DNA of 64,000 bases, taken from positions 163,476-227,475 of the forward strand of contig NZNS01000007.1 in NCBI GenBank assembly GCA_002694985.1. The letters run 5' to 3'. The stretch comes from Parvibaculum sp. (GTDB taxonomy: Bacteria; Pseudomonadota; Alphaproteobacteria; Parvibaculales; Parvibaculaceae). The position numbers were made by a program, and so were the translations under genes. Each line of letters opens with the position of its first letter. Positions within the stretch are counted from its first letter, which is position 1. The notes below the pieces were generated by a model. It was not told the DNA's origin, did not search any database, and saw only the letters and a program-made list of their open reading frames with translations. Positions 14,889 to 24,089 of this stretch are shown piece by piece.

Positions 14889-15689
14889 TCAATCGAGACG
14901 AAGCTTCTCCCGCTCTTCCTCCGCGAACACCCAGGGGAGGGAATAAAAGCCCGCGATGACACCGTCACGCTGACCGTCCTGCGAGAGGACGTAGTCGAAG
15001 AAGGCAAGACTCACTTCGTTCTTCATGCCTTCGAGATGGACGAAGCGGGCGAGCGGATAGTCGGCACGGTAGGCGCTCGATGCACTGGGAGCGGCGCAGC
15101 CGCCGCCATCCGACACTTGCAGCGCCTTGACGCCGTCGCCCCGGTAGCCGGCAGGCGCGTAGCCGATGCCGCCCGGCGTTTCGGCGAGCCTGTCGAGCAG
15201 ATCCGAATAGCGCGCGACGCGCCGGACATCCGCCGAAAAGGGGACGCCATTCATGACAGCGTCGACGAAGAAATCGCTCTCGCCTGCTCTCGTTTCGCGG
15301 GTAAACGGCGTGACGGGCGCGGCGGCACCGCCCGCCCCAACCCCGTCCCATGACAGGTTTTCATCCGTATAGAGATTTTTCAGGTCATCGAGCGAAATGC
15401 AGGTGAGCGGGTTCTCATCGTTTACAAGAATGGCGAGAGCCTCGACCGCGGCCCTGACCTTCGCGCCGCCCGTTTTCGCGCCGACATGCAGCACCGTTTG
15501 CGGCTGGAGCATGCGGAAGCTCTCCGGCCAGAGAAGCATGAGGCTTGAGGGGGCAGGCGCACCCGCGACTGCAACCTCGCCCGAAAGGCCGGGGCGCGGC
15601 TCATAATCGCGATAGCGCTCGTCCACGGCGTGAGCGGGGGAAAGAACAGTGCAGGAAAGGAAAGCCATCAGAAAAGCGCGACGTTTCAT
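14889..15689 (-). CDS. PstS-like periplasmic phosphate-binding protein
   Basis: A 266-residue exported protein: signal peptide 'MKRRAFLMAFLSCTVLSPAHA', then a PBP-like fold with 'TGGAKVRAAVEALAILVNDE', 'CISLDDLKNLYTDENLSWDG', 'TRETRAGESDFFVDAVM' and 'TPGGIGYAPAGYRGDGVK', the order seen in PstS/PBP_like_2 proteins. It is shorter than classical PstS, and no pst permease genes are next to it, so it may be a stand-alone binding or sensing protein. I chose the ATG complementing 15687-15689, where the signal peptide begins. It is convergent with the Pho-regulated porin. Confidence 0.75.
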   Translation of the reverse strand: MKRRAFLMAFLSCTVLSPAHAVDERYRDYEPRPGLSGEVAVAGAPAPSSLMLLWPESFRMLQPQTVLHVGAKTGGAKVRAAVEALAILVNDENPLTCISLDDLKNLYTDENLSWDGVGAGGAAAPVTPFTRETRAGESDFFVDAVMNGVPFSADVRRVARYSDLLDRLAETPGGIGYAPAGYRGDGVKALQVSDGGGCAAPSASSAYRADYPLARFVHLEGMKNEVSLAFFDYVLSQDGQRDGVIAGFYSLPWVFAEEEREKLRLD

Positions 15690-15767
15690 GAACTTCCCGC
15701 GCAACAGGGGAAACAAACAGCCAGAAGACATGACGGGTTCTTGCGACATGCACATGACGATTGCGGC

Positions 15768-16790
15768 TTACGGGTTCATGATGAGCACCGCGGCCCCCGT
15801 GAGGCGGCCTTCGCGAAGGCGGGCCAAGCCCTCGTTCGCCTCTTCGAGGGCCATGGTCTCGACTGTCGTCACGACCGGCACTTTCGGTGCGAGGGCAAGG
15901 AACTCTTCACCATCGGCCCGGGTGAGATTGGCGACGGAGTAAACCGATCGCTCGTGCCAGAGAATGTCATAGGGAAAGGAGGGAATGTCCGACATGTGAA
16001 TGCCCGCGCAGACGACGCGGCCGCCATGAGCGACAGCGCGAAGCGCGGCGGGAACGAGCGGACCGGCAGGCGCATAGATGATGGCGGCATCGAGAAGTTC
16101 GGGCGGGGCTTCATCGGAGTCGCCCGCCCATTCCGCACCGAGGGACCGCGCAAACTCTTTCGCGGCTTCGTCGCCCGGTTTCACGAAGGCGAAGAGACGC
16201 CAGCCCTCGTGGCGCGCCACCTGGGCGACGATATGGGCGGCGGCCCCGAAACCATAGATGCCGAGAAGCCTGCCCTCGCCCGCCATGCGGAGCGAGCGAT
16301 AGCCGATAAGCCCGGCGCAGAGCAGAGGCGCCGCCTCTGCCGCGCCGTAGCTTTCGGCGACGGGAAAGCAGTAGCGCGCATCGGCGAGCGCAAACTCGGC
16401 ATAGCCGCCATCGCGCGTATAGCCGGTGAAGAGTGCATGTTCGCAGAGGTTTTCCTTCCCCGCCCGGCAATAACGGCAAGTGCCGCAAGTATGGCCGAGC
16501 CAGGGAATGCCGACGCGCGCACCGAGGCTGAAGCCGGCGACGCCCTCGCCGAGCGCCGCGACACGGCCGACGATCTCATGGCCCGGCACGAGGGGAAGTT
16601 TCGGGTCTGGCAATTCACCATCGACGACATGGAGGTCGGTGCGGCAGACGCCACAGGCCTCGACTTTCACGACAACCTCACCCGGGCCGGGGCGCGGCAC
16701 GGGGATCTGCGCGAGGCGGAGCGGGGCGCCGGGCGCATCGAGCAGCATGGCGCGCATGGTGTCTGGAAGGGAGAACGGCATGACAGGCAT
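15768..16790 (-). CDS. Zinc-dependent alcohol dehydrogenase (AdhP/AdhA type)
   Basis: A 340-residue medium-chain dehydrogenase. The catalytic zinc site shows 'GVCRTDLHVVDGELP' and 'VPGHEIVGRV'. The structural zinc has four cysteines in 'HTCGTCRYCRAGKENLCEH'. The cofactor site 'GIYGFGAAAHIVAQVARHEG' deviates from the usual GxGxxG (G-F-G-A-A-A). It likely oxidises primary alcohols or reduces aldehydes with NAD(P). The start complementing 16788-16790 is preceded by 'AAAGGAG'; longer in-frame starts upstream lack one. It is monocistronic by spacing. Confidence 0.9.
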   Translation of the reverse strand: MPVMPFSLPDTMRAMLLDAPGAPLRLAQIPVPRPGPGEVVVKVEACGVCRTDLHVVDGELPDPKLPLVPGHEIVGRVAALGEGVAGFSLGARVGIPWLGHTCGTCRYCRAGKENLCEHALFTGYTRDGGYAEFALADARYCFPVAESYGAAEAAPLLCAGLIGYRSLRMAGEGRLLGIYGFGAAAHIVAQVARHEGWRLFAFVKPGDEAAKEFARSLGAEWAGDSDEAPPELLDAAIIYAPAGPLVPAALRAVAHGGRVVCAGIHMSDIPSFPYDILWHERSVYSVANLTRADGEEFLALAPKVPVVTTVETMALEEANEGLARLREGRLTGAAVLIMNP

Positions 16791-16968
16791 GAGACGGCTC
16801 CTTTGCGGATCATGTTTCCACAAAAGGAGCTGGTATTCGAGGGGGAAGAGGGGGAAGCGATGTCGCAGGGATGAGCGAGACACATCATCTGCACATGATC
16901 CAAACATGGAAGCATCTGCTCACTTCCCCCTCTCCTGATCCAGATGGCATATACCAAACTGGACCCCC

Positions 16969-18303
16969 TCACTTCAGGCTGTGTGCCTTGGCGCGGGCGA
17001 GGTCTTCCTTCAGCGTTCTTGCACCGAGGACGAAGTGGATACCCGCCCAGGGCCAGACGACCATGACGGTGAGCAGCGCATAGCGCAGCGACTCATCGCC
17101 ATAGGCCGGATAATAGAGATCGCTGATGAGGCCGACGGCCTGCGGCCCGAGGCCCATGCCGAGCAGGTTCAGGATCAGCAAGAGCACGGCAGAGGCGACG
17201 GCGCGCATGCGAAGCGTGACGAGCCCTTGAGTCATGGCGAGGCTCGGCCCGATATAAGCCGCGCCCGCGAAAGCCGGAACGAAAAAGAGGGCGAGCGCCC
17301 AGTATTTGTCCATCGTCAGATACATGCCGACGGAGAAGGGGAAGCAGACCGCCATGACGATTGCGACCACCCAGAGGTTCCAGCGCACATCGCCCTTGCC
17401 GTAACGGTCGGCAAGCCAGCTTGTGAGATAGGTGCCCGCACCGCCGATAAAGCCGATGATGAGGGCAAGCCAGGTGCCGATCTCGCCGGGCGACATCTGG
17501 AAGGAACGGATGAGGAAAGCGGGAATCCAGGTGACGCCCGCATAACCGCCAAAGGCCGCAAGCGCGCAACCGAAGGCGATGTGCCGGAAGGACTTTTGCG
17601 ACCAGAGAAGCTTCCAGACTTCCATGACCCTGGGCGCGGCGGCGCTGGCCTGCGAGGAGATGCCATCGGCATGGCCGCGCTCCGGCTCCTTCAGGGTGAA
17701 GCGCACGAGAAGCGCGATGATGAGGCCCGGCGCGCCGACAATGAAGAAGGCCGCGCGCCAGCCATACCACTGGCTGACCCAACCGCCGACGAGAAAGCCG
17801 ATCAGGATGCCGACATTGATGCCGAGCGAATAAATGCCCATCGCGGAGGCGCGCTTTTCCGGCGGGAACATGTCGGAGATCATGGAGTGGGAAGGCGGGC
17901 TCGACCCGGCTTCGCCGATACCGACGCCGATGCGCGCCAGCGCAAGCTGCGCGAAATTCGTTACAAAGCCGCAGACGATCGTCATGGTGGAAAAGATGGT
18001 GAGCGCGAGCGAGACGATGTTGCGGCGGTTGGTGCGGTCAGCCCACATGGCAATCGGCACACCGAGCGTTGCATAGAAAATCGCAAAGGTGATGCCGGAG
18101 AGAAAGCCGAGCTGCGTATCGCTGAGCAGCAGGTCTTCCTTGATCGGCTGAAGCAGGATCGCAAGGATCTGCCGGTCCACGTAATTCGCCGTATAGGCGA
18201 TCATCAGTATAAAGAGCGCATAATTGCGATAGGCGGGTGTGAAGCCATGCGACGGCGCACCGCCGCCAGCGACGCCCGAAGCGGCGGCTGCCCTGTCCGT
18301 CAT
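16969..18303 (-). CDS. MFS transporter, spinster-like
   Basis: A 444-residue, 12-helix major facilitator. 'YANYVDRQILAILLQPIKED'-like helix 1 ('TANYVDRQILAIL'), the loop motif 'GVPIAMWADRTNRRNI', and 'ARIGVGIGEAGSSPPSHSMI' in helix 4 are typical of the spinster (Spns) branch in alphaproteobacteria. Substrate unknown; lipids, sphingoid or aromatic compounds are candidates for the branch. The start complements 18301-18303 with a strong 'GGGGAGGAAAA' ribosome site; a longer in-frame form is unlikely. It is divergent from the alkylation-repair genes. Confidence 0.9.
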   Translation of the reverse strand: MTDRAAAASGVAGGGAPSHGFTPAYRNYALFILMIAYTANYVDRQILAILLQPIKEDLLLSDTQLGFLSGITFAIFYATLGVPIAMWADRTNRRNIVSLALTIFSTMTIVCGFVTNFAQLALARIGVGIGEAGSSPPSHSMISDMFPPEKRASAMGIYSLGINVGILIGFLVGGWVSQWYGWRAAFFIVGAPGLIIALLVRFTLKEPERGHADGISSQASAAAPRVMEVWKLLWSQKSFRHIAFGCALAAFGGYAGVTWIPAFLIRSFQMSPGEIGTWLALIIGFIGGAGTYLTSWLADRYGKGDVRWNLWVVAIVMAVCFPFSVGMYLTMDKYWALALFFVPAFAGAAYIGPSLAMTQGLVTLRMRAVASAVLLLILNLLGMGLGPQAVGLISDLYYPAYGDESLRYALLTVMVVWPWAGIHFVLGARTLKEDLARAKAHSLK

Positions 18304-18507
18304 TAATTTTCCTCCCCGAATTCCCTCCCGGCCGGCGTCCTCCCCGCCGGGTGGATCCTGTTTCAATTCCAATGAGGAAGAGCGTGAACCAGGGCGCACG
18401 GCAACTCAAGCAGAACCGGGCGCGAAACAATGGTGACGGCAGCGTCACGAATGGACATGTCCGATTTTGGCGAGCGTGGCGGCGAGCGCCGCTCTAGACT
18501 GCTGCCC

Positions 18508-19974
18508 ATGAACATGACGGCCTCCATATCCGCCCTCGACCCCGAAGCGTGCTACCGCGCGATGCAGGCGAAGGATGCGCGCTTCGACGGACGCTTCTTC
18601 GTCTGCGTGTCCTCGACGGGCATCTATTGCCGGCCGGTCTGCCCCGCGCGCGTGCCGAAGCGCGAGAACTGCCGCTTCGTGCTTTCCGCCGCAGCGGCGG
18701 AGGAAGCGGGCTATCGCTCCTGTCTGCGCTGCCGCCCCGAAACGGCGCCGGGGACGCCCGCCTGGAGCGGCACGGCGGCGACTGTCTCACGCGCGCTGCG
18801 CCTGATCGAGGAAGGCGCGCTGGACGAGGGATGCCTCGAAGAGCTGGCGGCGCGGCTCGGGCTTGGCGAGCGGCAGCTCCGGCGGCTTTTCCTTGCGCAT
18901 CTGGGCGCAGGACCGCAGGCGGTCGCGGCGAACCGGCGGCTGCTGACCGCAAAGCAGCTCATCAGCGATACCGCCATGCCACTGGCGCAGGTCGCACATG
19001 CGGCGGGCTATCAAAGCCTGCGGCGCTTCAACGATGCGATCCGCAAGGCTTACGGCGTTGCACCGACGGAAATCCGCCGCGCAACGGAAAACCGGGCGGG
19101 GAGCACGATCCGCCTCAGGCTCGGCTATCGCCCGCCTTTCGATTTCAGCCGCATTCTCGCCTATCTCAAGGGCCGCGCCATTCCGGGCGTCGAGCGGATC
19201 GGCGAGAACAGCTATGCGCGAAGCTTTTCGCTGGGCGGGGCAAGCGGCATTATCACGGTGACGCCGGTGGCGGGCACCAACGCCCTTGAAGCGCGCATCG
19301 CGACGCTTGGCAGCACACAAGGCGCGCTGCCCGTTCGCGCCATTTCGGCCCGGCTCCGCCGCCTCTTCGATCTCGACGCGGAACCGGGCGCCATCGCCAC
19401 GGCGCTCGCGCGCGATCCACTGATCGGGCCGAGGCTCGAACAGGCGCCGGGGCTTCGCGTGCCGGGCGCCTTTGACGGATTTGAACTTGCCATTCGCGCG
19501 GTGCTCGGCCAGCAGATCTCGGTGAAGGGCGCGACGACCATTGCGGGCCGCATCGTGACGAAATTCGGCGCGCCGCTACCGGGCGGCGGGGCGGAGGGTA
19601 TCGACCGGCTTTTTCCTGCGCCGAAGATGCTGGCGCGGGCGGAGCTTTCCGGGCTCGGGCTGACCGGCGGGCGCATTGCGACGCTGAAGGCGCTTTCGAG
19701 TGCGGTGGCGGCGGGCAAGCTCGACTTCACGCCGCGCGAAAGTCTTGAAGCGAAGATCGCGGAAATGACCGCGCTGCCCGGCATCGGCGAATGGACGGCG
19801 CATTACGTCGCGCTGCGGGCGCTGGGCGAGCCAGATGCCTTTCCGGCCTCGGATCTCGGATTGCGCAAATCGGCGGGCGGCGGCGAGCCCGTTTCCACCG
19901 CCGCGCTTCAGGCGATGTCGCAAGCCTGGCGACCCTGGCGCGGCTATGCGGCGCTCGCGCTCTGGACGACATAA
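18508..19974 (+). CDS. AdaA-AlkA fusion: methyl-DNA-sensing regulator and 3-methyladenine glycosylase
   Basis: A ~488-residue three-part protein. The Ada zinc domain (residues about 15-80) carries 'SSTGIYCRPVCPARVPKREN' and 'CLRCRPE', with the acceptor and zinc cysteines. An AraC-type helix-turn-helix follows (about 95-190, 'LAQVAHAAGYQSLRRFNDAI'), then an AlkA glycosylase (about 200-488) with 'ELAIRAVLGQQISVKGA', the helix-hairpin-helix 'LPGIGEWTAHYVALRALGEP' and the catalytic Asp in 'FPASDLGLRK'. It senses methyl phosphotriesters and excises alkylated bases. The O6-methylguanine domain is absent but supplied by the next gene. Start is ATG 18508; in-frame 18430 is possible. Confidence 0.92.
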   Translation: MNMTASISALDPEACYRAMQAKDARFDGRFFVCVSSTGIYCRPVCPARVPKRENCRFVLSAAAAEEAGYRSCLRCRPETAPGTPAWSGTAATVSRALRLIEEGALDEGCLEELAARLGLGERQLRRLFLAHLGAGPQAVAANRRLLTAKQLISDTAMPLAQVAHAAGYQSLRRFNDAIRKAYGVAPTEIRRATENRAGSTIRLRLGYRPPFDFSRILAYLKGRAIPGVERIGENSYARSFSLGGASGIITVTPVAGTNALEARIATLGSTQGALPVRAISARLRRLFDLDAEPGAIATALARDPLIGPRLEQAPGLRVPGAFDGFELAIRAVLGQQISVKGATTIAGRIVTKFGAPLPGGGAEGIDRLFPAPKMLARAELSGLGLTGGRIATLKALSSAVAAGKLDFTPRESLEAKIAEMTALPGIGEWTAHYVALRALGEPDAFPASDLGLRKSAGGGEPVSTAALQAMSQAWRPWRGYAALALWTT

Positions 19975-19985
19975 AGGAGAAAGCG

Positions 19986-20501
19986 ATGGAACTTCCCGAT
20001 GACGACATGCTCGCCACCGCGACGCTCGACACGCCCATCGGCGAACTGAGACTGGCGGCCACGGAGGCGGGGCTTGCCGCTGTGCTCTTTCCCAACCAGG
20101 AAGATGTTTCATTCCCGAAGCGGGACGGCAGCGCCGATGCGCGCGCGCATCTCGACCGCGCAGTGAACGCGCTGACGCGCTATTTCGAGGGCAGGCAGAG
20201 GGATTTTTCCGAACTCACGCTGGCGGCGGAGGGAACGGCCTTTCAGAAAAGCGTGTGGGCGGCGCTGGCGCGCATTCCCTATGGCGAGACCAGAAGCTAT
20301 GCGCAGATTGCGCGCGAGATCGGCAATCCGAAGGGCATGCGCGCGGTGGGGCTTGCGAACGGGCGAAACCCCATTCCCATCATCGTGCCCTGCCACCGCG
20401 TCATCGGGGCGAACGGATCGCTGATGGGCTTTGGCGGCGGCTTGCCGACGAAGAAATGGCTGCTGGAGTTCGAGGGGATCGCAACGCCCTCTTTCGTTTG
20501 A
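19986..20501 (+). CDS. ogt: Methylated-DNA--protein-cysteine methyltransferase
   Basis: A 171-residue suicide repair protein that takes the methyl group from O6-methylguanine onto C136 in the invariant 'PIIVPCHRVIGANGSLMGFG' motif. The helix-turn-helix 'TRSYAQIAREIGNPKGMRAV' and the Asn hinge 'GLANGRNPIP' are present. It starts 11 bases after the AdaA-AlkA stop behind 'AAAGGAGAA', so the two form one adaptive-response operon. Confidence 0.95.
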   Translation: MELPDDDMLATATLDTPIGELRLAATEAGLAAVLFPNQEDVSFPKRDGSADARAHLDRAVNALTRYFEGRQRDFSELTLAAEGTAFQKSVWAALARIPYGETRSYAQIAREIGNPKGMRAVGLANGRNPIPIIVPCHRVIGANGSLMGFGGGLPTKKWLLEFEGIATPSFV

Positions 20502-20650
20502 ACGGATTACGCCTCAACCACATGAAACGCATGAAGGCTGCTTTCGTTCGATCACACTAATCCACAAAATATGCCGCATTCGGAACTTACCTCACACCCC
20601 AAATCGCGCTACGTTTGTTTGTGGGGTAGCAATTGATCTGGAGGCAACGA

Positions 20651-20830
20651 ATGTTAGGCGACGGCTATACTGGAATTATCGGCATCATCATCCTGATACT
20701 GGATATCTATGCGATCATCCGCATCGTGCAGAGCGGTGCGGAACCGCTGTGGAAGGCGATCTGGATCGTCGTCGTTCTCGCTCTGCCGGTTCTCGGCCTT
20801 ATTCTCTGGTTTCTTTTCGGACCGAAATAA
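20651..20830 (+). CDS. Small membrane protein with PLDc_N-type (cardiolipin synthase N-terminal) domain
   Basis: A 59-residue protein with two membrane helices: 'GIIGIIILILDIYAIIRIVQ' and 'IWIVVVLALPVLGLILWFLF', ending 'GPK'. The 'LPVLGLILWFLFGPK' ending is the mark of the phospholipase-D nuclease N-terminal (PLDc_N) family, usually a stand-alone membrane tail of unknown role. ATG 20651 has 'TGGAGGC' upstream. Confidence 0.85.
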   Translation: MLGDGYTGIIGIIILILDIYAIIRIVQSGAEPLWKAIWIVVVLALPVLGLILWFLFGPK

Positions 20831-20858
20831 ACGTTCCGAATTCATCCGCAGACGCATG

Positions 20859-20887
20859 ACCCGCCCGCGCGAAGAGCGCGGGCGGGT
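20859..20887 (+). terminator. GC-rich hairpin after the PLDc_N gene
   Basis: ACCCGCCCGCGC (20859-20870) pairs perfectly with GCGCGGGCGGGT (20876-20887) around GAAGA. No T-run follows, so termination strength is uncertain. Confidence 0.5.
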
Positions 20888-20924
20888 GGCCGTTTCATGA
20901 CGGCCGCTCCATGAAGAAGGCAGC

Positions 20925-21083
20925 ATGACCTTCAAGAATTTTCTGAATTTCGACAAACTGATCGCCGTGCAGGCGACAAGGCTTCTCTACTGACTAAGCA
21001 TCGCGGCCATTCTGCTCTACATCTTCGGCATGATCACCGGAGCGGTCGGCCAGACGGTACAACACCGCAAAGACAGGTCTAGA
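20925..21083 (+). pseudogene. DUF4282-family membrane protein, nonsense-mutated and truncated
   Basis: From ATG 20925 the frame reads MTFKNFLNFDKLIAVQATRL then 'LY', meets TGA at 20991, and continues 'LSIAAILLYIFGMITGAVGQ'. Family members read 'LYWLs.A..LY..g': the TGA replaces the expected Trp (TGG). Beyond about 21065 the similarity ends and the frame runs into the 3' end of bioD. DUF4282 proteins are ~80-100-residue two-helix membrane proteins, so the C-terminus is lost too. Readthrough of the single TGA cannot be excluded. Confidence 0.65.
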
Positions 21084-21095
21084 CCAGGGACAGGT

Positions 21096-21743
21096 CTAGA
21101 AAAGATCGGCGAGGGAAACGGTTTCGCCGCGCGGCAAAGCGCGGACGGGAACATTACCGGCGAAACGCGCGATGGTTTCCGCCGTCTCCCCGACGGGCAC
21201 GGGGCCGGGCGCGGCCTCGCTCACCACGATGGCGCGGGGGGTGAGACTTTCGGCTCTCATGACGGCGAGCGTCGTCAATGTGTGGCTGATGGTGCCGAGA
21301 TAGGCGCCAACGACGAGGACAGGCGCGAGGCCTGTCCTTTCATTCAGCGCCCTCATCCAGTCCAGCACCAGATGCTTGCCGTCGAGAGGGACCATGAGCC
21401 CGCCGACGCCCTCGATCAGCAACGGATCATGCGCGCGCGCGGCGGCGGCGCATTCTTCCACCAGTTCATCGAAATCGATCGTGCGGCCTTCGCGCTTGGC
21501 GGCCATGTCTGGCGAGAGCGGCGCCTTGAAACGCCAGCGCGAAACGAGGCCCGCATTCTCATAGGTCACCGGCTCGTCCATGGCGGCGAGAAGCTGGGCG
21601 GGATCGCTTTGCGCGAATGTTTCCTCATCGAGGCCGCTCACCAGCGGCTTGATGGCGCGTGCCTTCAATTCTCGCGTCAGCATGGCGGAGACATAGGTCT
21701 TGCCGATCTCGGTGCCGGAGGATGTGACGAAGACGGGTGGCAT
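21096..21743 (-). CDS. bioD: ATP-dependent dethiobiotin synthetase
   Basis: A 215-residue BioD of normal length. The P-loop variant 'TSSGTEIGKTYVSAMLTREL' (residues 7-26), the DAPA-binding 'RFKAPLSPDMAA' and 'LLIEGVGGLMVPLDGK' are all present. It closes the ureido ring of 7,8-diaminopelargonate with CO2 and ATP, the penultimate step of biotin synthesis. It starts two bases after bioF and is co-transcribed with it. A GACAGGTCTAGA repeat (21072-21083 and 21089-21100) straddles its stop codon. Confidence 0.95.
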   Translation of the reverse strand: MPPVFVTSSGTEIGKTYVSAMLTRELKARAIKPLVSGLDEETFAQSDPAQLLAAMDEPVTYENAGLVSRWRFKAPLSPDMAAKREGRTIDFDELVEECAAAARAHDPLLIEGVGGLMVPLDGKHLVLDWMRALNERTGLAPVLVVGAYLGTISHTLTTLAVMRAESLTPRAIVVSEAAPGPVPVGETAETIARFAGNVPVRALPRGETVSLADLF

Positions 21744-21745
21744 GA

Positions 21746-22930
21746 TTACTCCGCTGCGCGGCGAGGCAGGATGCGTTCGCGGACAAGGGTCGCGAGGCGC
21801 GCAATGTCGGCATCGTCATGTTCTGCAGTGAAGGTGAAACGCAGGCGCGCCGTGCCGGCGGGCACCGTTGGCGGGCGGATACCTGTGACGAGATAGCCTT
21901 CCTTCTCCAGCATGGCGGAGGCGGCAAGCGTGACCTCGGCATCGCCAAGGATCAGCGGCACGATGGGGCTTTCGGGATCGGGAAGCCCGAGCGCGCGGGT
22001 GAAGGCCTTCGCCTTCTCGACCGGGCGGCGGCAATAATCCGGGTTCGTGCGCATGAAATCGAGCGCGGCGATGGCGGCAGCGGCGGTGGCGGGCGGCAGG
22101 CCCGTCGAATAGATGAGGGTGCGGGCGCGGGTGCGGACGAGATCGCAGACGGCTTTCGAGGCGCAGAGATAGCCGCCATAAGCGCCGACCGCTTTCGAGA
22201 GCGTACCCATCTGGAGCGGCACGGCGGCTTTCGTTGCGCCCATGAAGCTCGAACCGCGGCCTTCATGGCCGACGACGCCGATACCATGCGCGTCATCCGT
22301 CATCAGCCAGGCATTATGCTGCGCAGCAATTTCGGCCATCTCCTCAACAGGGGCGGCATCGCCATCCATGCTGAAAATGCCGTCGGTGACGACGAGACAA
22401 TGCTGCGCAGCATTTCTGTGCGCGTCGAGAAGCGCACGCAGATGCGCCATATCGTTGTGGCGAAAGATCTCGATCCGCGCGCCGGACAGTTTCGAGCCCG
22501 AAAGCAGGCAGGCATGGGAAAGTTCGTCGGCGAGGATCAGGTCGCCCTCACGCATGAGCGTGGGCACGATGCCCATATTGGCCATGTAGCCGGAACCGAA
22601 GACGACGCAATCCTCCGCCTGCTTCAGATCGGCGAGGCGGGTTTCGAGAGTACGAAAGAGCGGGTGGTTGCCGGAGACGAGGCGCGAGGCGCCGGAGCCG
22701 ACGCCATATTTCCCGGTCGCCTCGATGGCGGCGCGCTTCACCTCCTCGTTCTGCGAGAGGTTCAGATAGTCGTTGCAGCAGAAGGAGACGAGGCGGCGCC
22801 CGTCGCGAAAGGCGATGGCGCCCTCGCGGCGGTCGGTCTCGATCAGACGGCGGCGGAGCGCCTGCGCCTCAAGAGCTTCGAGCTTCGCTTGCGCGAAATC
22901 GTCCAGTGTCTGTGCCGCAGTCTTCACCAT
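21746..22930 (-). CDS. bioF: 8-amino-7-oxononanoate synthase
   Basis: A 394-residue PLP enzyme of the alpha-oxoamine synthase family. It condenses pimeloyl-ACP (or -CoA) with alanine to KAPA, the first committed ring-building step of biotin synthesis. 'FCCNDYLNLSQNEEVKRAAI', 'GSGASRLVSGNHPLFRTLE', 'TDDAHGIGVVG' and the PLP lysine in 'GTLSKAVGAYGGYLCASKAV' mark it. It is first in the bioF-bioD pair. bioB and bioA lie downstream on the opposite strand, separated from it and from each other by other genes. Confidence 0.94.
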   Translation of the reverse strand: MVKTAAQTLDDFAQAKLEALEAQALRRRLIETDRREGAIAFRDGRRLVSFCCNDYLNLSQNEEVKRAAIEATGKYGVGSGASRLVSGNHPLFRTLETRLADLKQAEDCVVFGSGYMANMGIVPTLMREGDLILADELSHACLLSGSKLSGARIEIFRHNDMAHLRALLDAHRNAAQHCLVVTDGIFSMDGDAAPVEEMAEIAAQHNAWLMTDDAHGIGVVGHEGRGSSFMGATKAAVPLQMGTLSKAVGAYGGYLCASKAVCDLVRTRARTLIYSTGLPPATAAAAIAALDFMRTNPDYCRRPVEKAKAFTRALGLPDPESPIVPLILGDAEVTLAASAMLEKEGYLVTGIRPPTVPAGTARLRFTFTAEHDDADIARLATLVRERILPRRAAE

Positions 22931-23060
22931 CCCTCACTCCTCTTCGTGTGAGGAGGTATGGGCCGCATGGGCACCCCCACGCAAGCCCCTTATCGGCGAG
23001 CTTATTGTCCGGTCGCGTTTCCGGACGGCGAACCGGCTTCCATTTCGCCTGGAAACGCTC

Positions 23061-23954
23061 CTAAAAGCTGCTTGTTTTCAATGAGATACGCGAGCTGGCC
23101 GCGAGCAGCGTGCCGGGCTCTACGGGGGCCTCTTCGGGCTTCTCGACGCCCGCATAGGCCGTGCCGAAGAGTTCCTCGGCCTTGGCGAGTTCTTCGGCAA
23201 GGCTTTCATGTTCCTCACCGAGGGAGGGCTTGAGCGCATCGGCGCGCATTTTCGCAACCTTCCAGAAGCCGTAGCCGTCGATCCAGGCTTCGGTCGACCC
23301 ATTGGGGCCCACCGCCGTGTCGTATTGCTTCGCGGCGCGGTCGTACATTTCGGCGGCGAGAGCGGCCTCGATGGCGGCTTCGCTCTTGTCGCTTTCAGGC
23401 GCCTTTTCGGCAGCAGCATCGAGCGCAGCATAGACCTTCTGAACGGAGGCCTTCACCTCGGCAACCGGCGCATCGCCAAGGGCGAGATCGACGGCTTGCG
23501 TCATCTCATCCATGAAGGGAGCCGCGCCTTGCGCCTCGAAGACGGATTCGAGGTCGATATAAACTTCCGAGATCGGATGGGCGAACATGGCGCCACCCTC
23601 GCGGCGGCCACCCTCGACATCGAGCATCGCCTCGCCCGCGAGATAATGGGCGCGGATGATATCGATGGCGGAGAGATAGACGGCCGGGTCTTTCGCAGCG
23701 GCAGCCGGGTCTACGCCGCCCTCGCCGCCTTCTCCCCCTTCACCGCCCTCGCCGCCTTCACCTTCACCCTCGCCTTCACCGGCAGAGGCCACGAGGAAGC
23801 TGCCGGATGCCTGCTTGCCCTGAAGAGCGTCACCGTGGGAGCCATTGCCCGCACCTTCACCCGCAGAGGGAGAGGCCATGCCGGCTACCGCACTCGAAGC
23901 CGCGATAAGAGCGGCGGCGCTGATGCTGGTCCAGAGCTTCATCCGGTATTTCAT
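23061..23954 (-). CDS. Secreted protein with Gly/Glu repeat linker, function unknown
   Basis: A 297-residue exported protein: signal peptide (residues 1-25, 'AALIAASSAVAGMA'), then a low-complexity run of GEGEGEGGEGGEGG type (about 58-80), then a helical domain with 'LSAIDIIRAHYLAGEAMLDV', 'GGAMFAHPISEVYIDLESVF' and 'KQYDTAVGPNGSTEAWIDGY'. I do not recognise the family. The His/Glu-containing helices and the 2-OG oxygenase next door would suit metal handling, but this is a guess. It diverges from the PKHD-type hydroxylase. The linker is coded by near-identical hexamers, prone to length change. Confidence 0.7.
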   Translation of the reverse strand: MKYRMKLWTSISAAALIAASSAVAGMASPSAGEGAGNGSHGDALQGKQASGSFLVASAGEGEGEGEGGEGGEGGEGGEGGVDPAAAAKDPAVYLSAIDIIRAHYLAGEAMLDVEGGRREGGAMFAHPISEVYIDLESVFEAQGAAPFMDEMTQAVDLALGDAPVAEVKASVQKVYAALDAAAEKAPESDKSEAAIEAALAAEMYDRAAKQYDTAVGPNGSTEAWIDGYGFWKVAKMRADALKPSLGEEHESLAEELAKAEELFGTAYAGVEKPEEAPVEPGTLLAASSRISLKTSSF

Positions 23955-24089
23955 GGGAGCTTCCTCTCGGTTCGTCAGCCGTTTTTATGGCGATGGCGCG
24001 GTTTGGCCGCGATACTTGCTGTCCATACTGGACTCGACCTTTACCGCGCGGCGGAGTAGTTTGCAAACGCTTTGCATTATCACAGGTAT

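Noticed and set aside
14680..14946. 88-codon plus-strand frame downstream of the porin as target of the Pho-box triplet
   Set aside because: It starts inside the porin terminator and spans the Pho boxes themselves; composition is non-protein-like.
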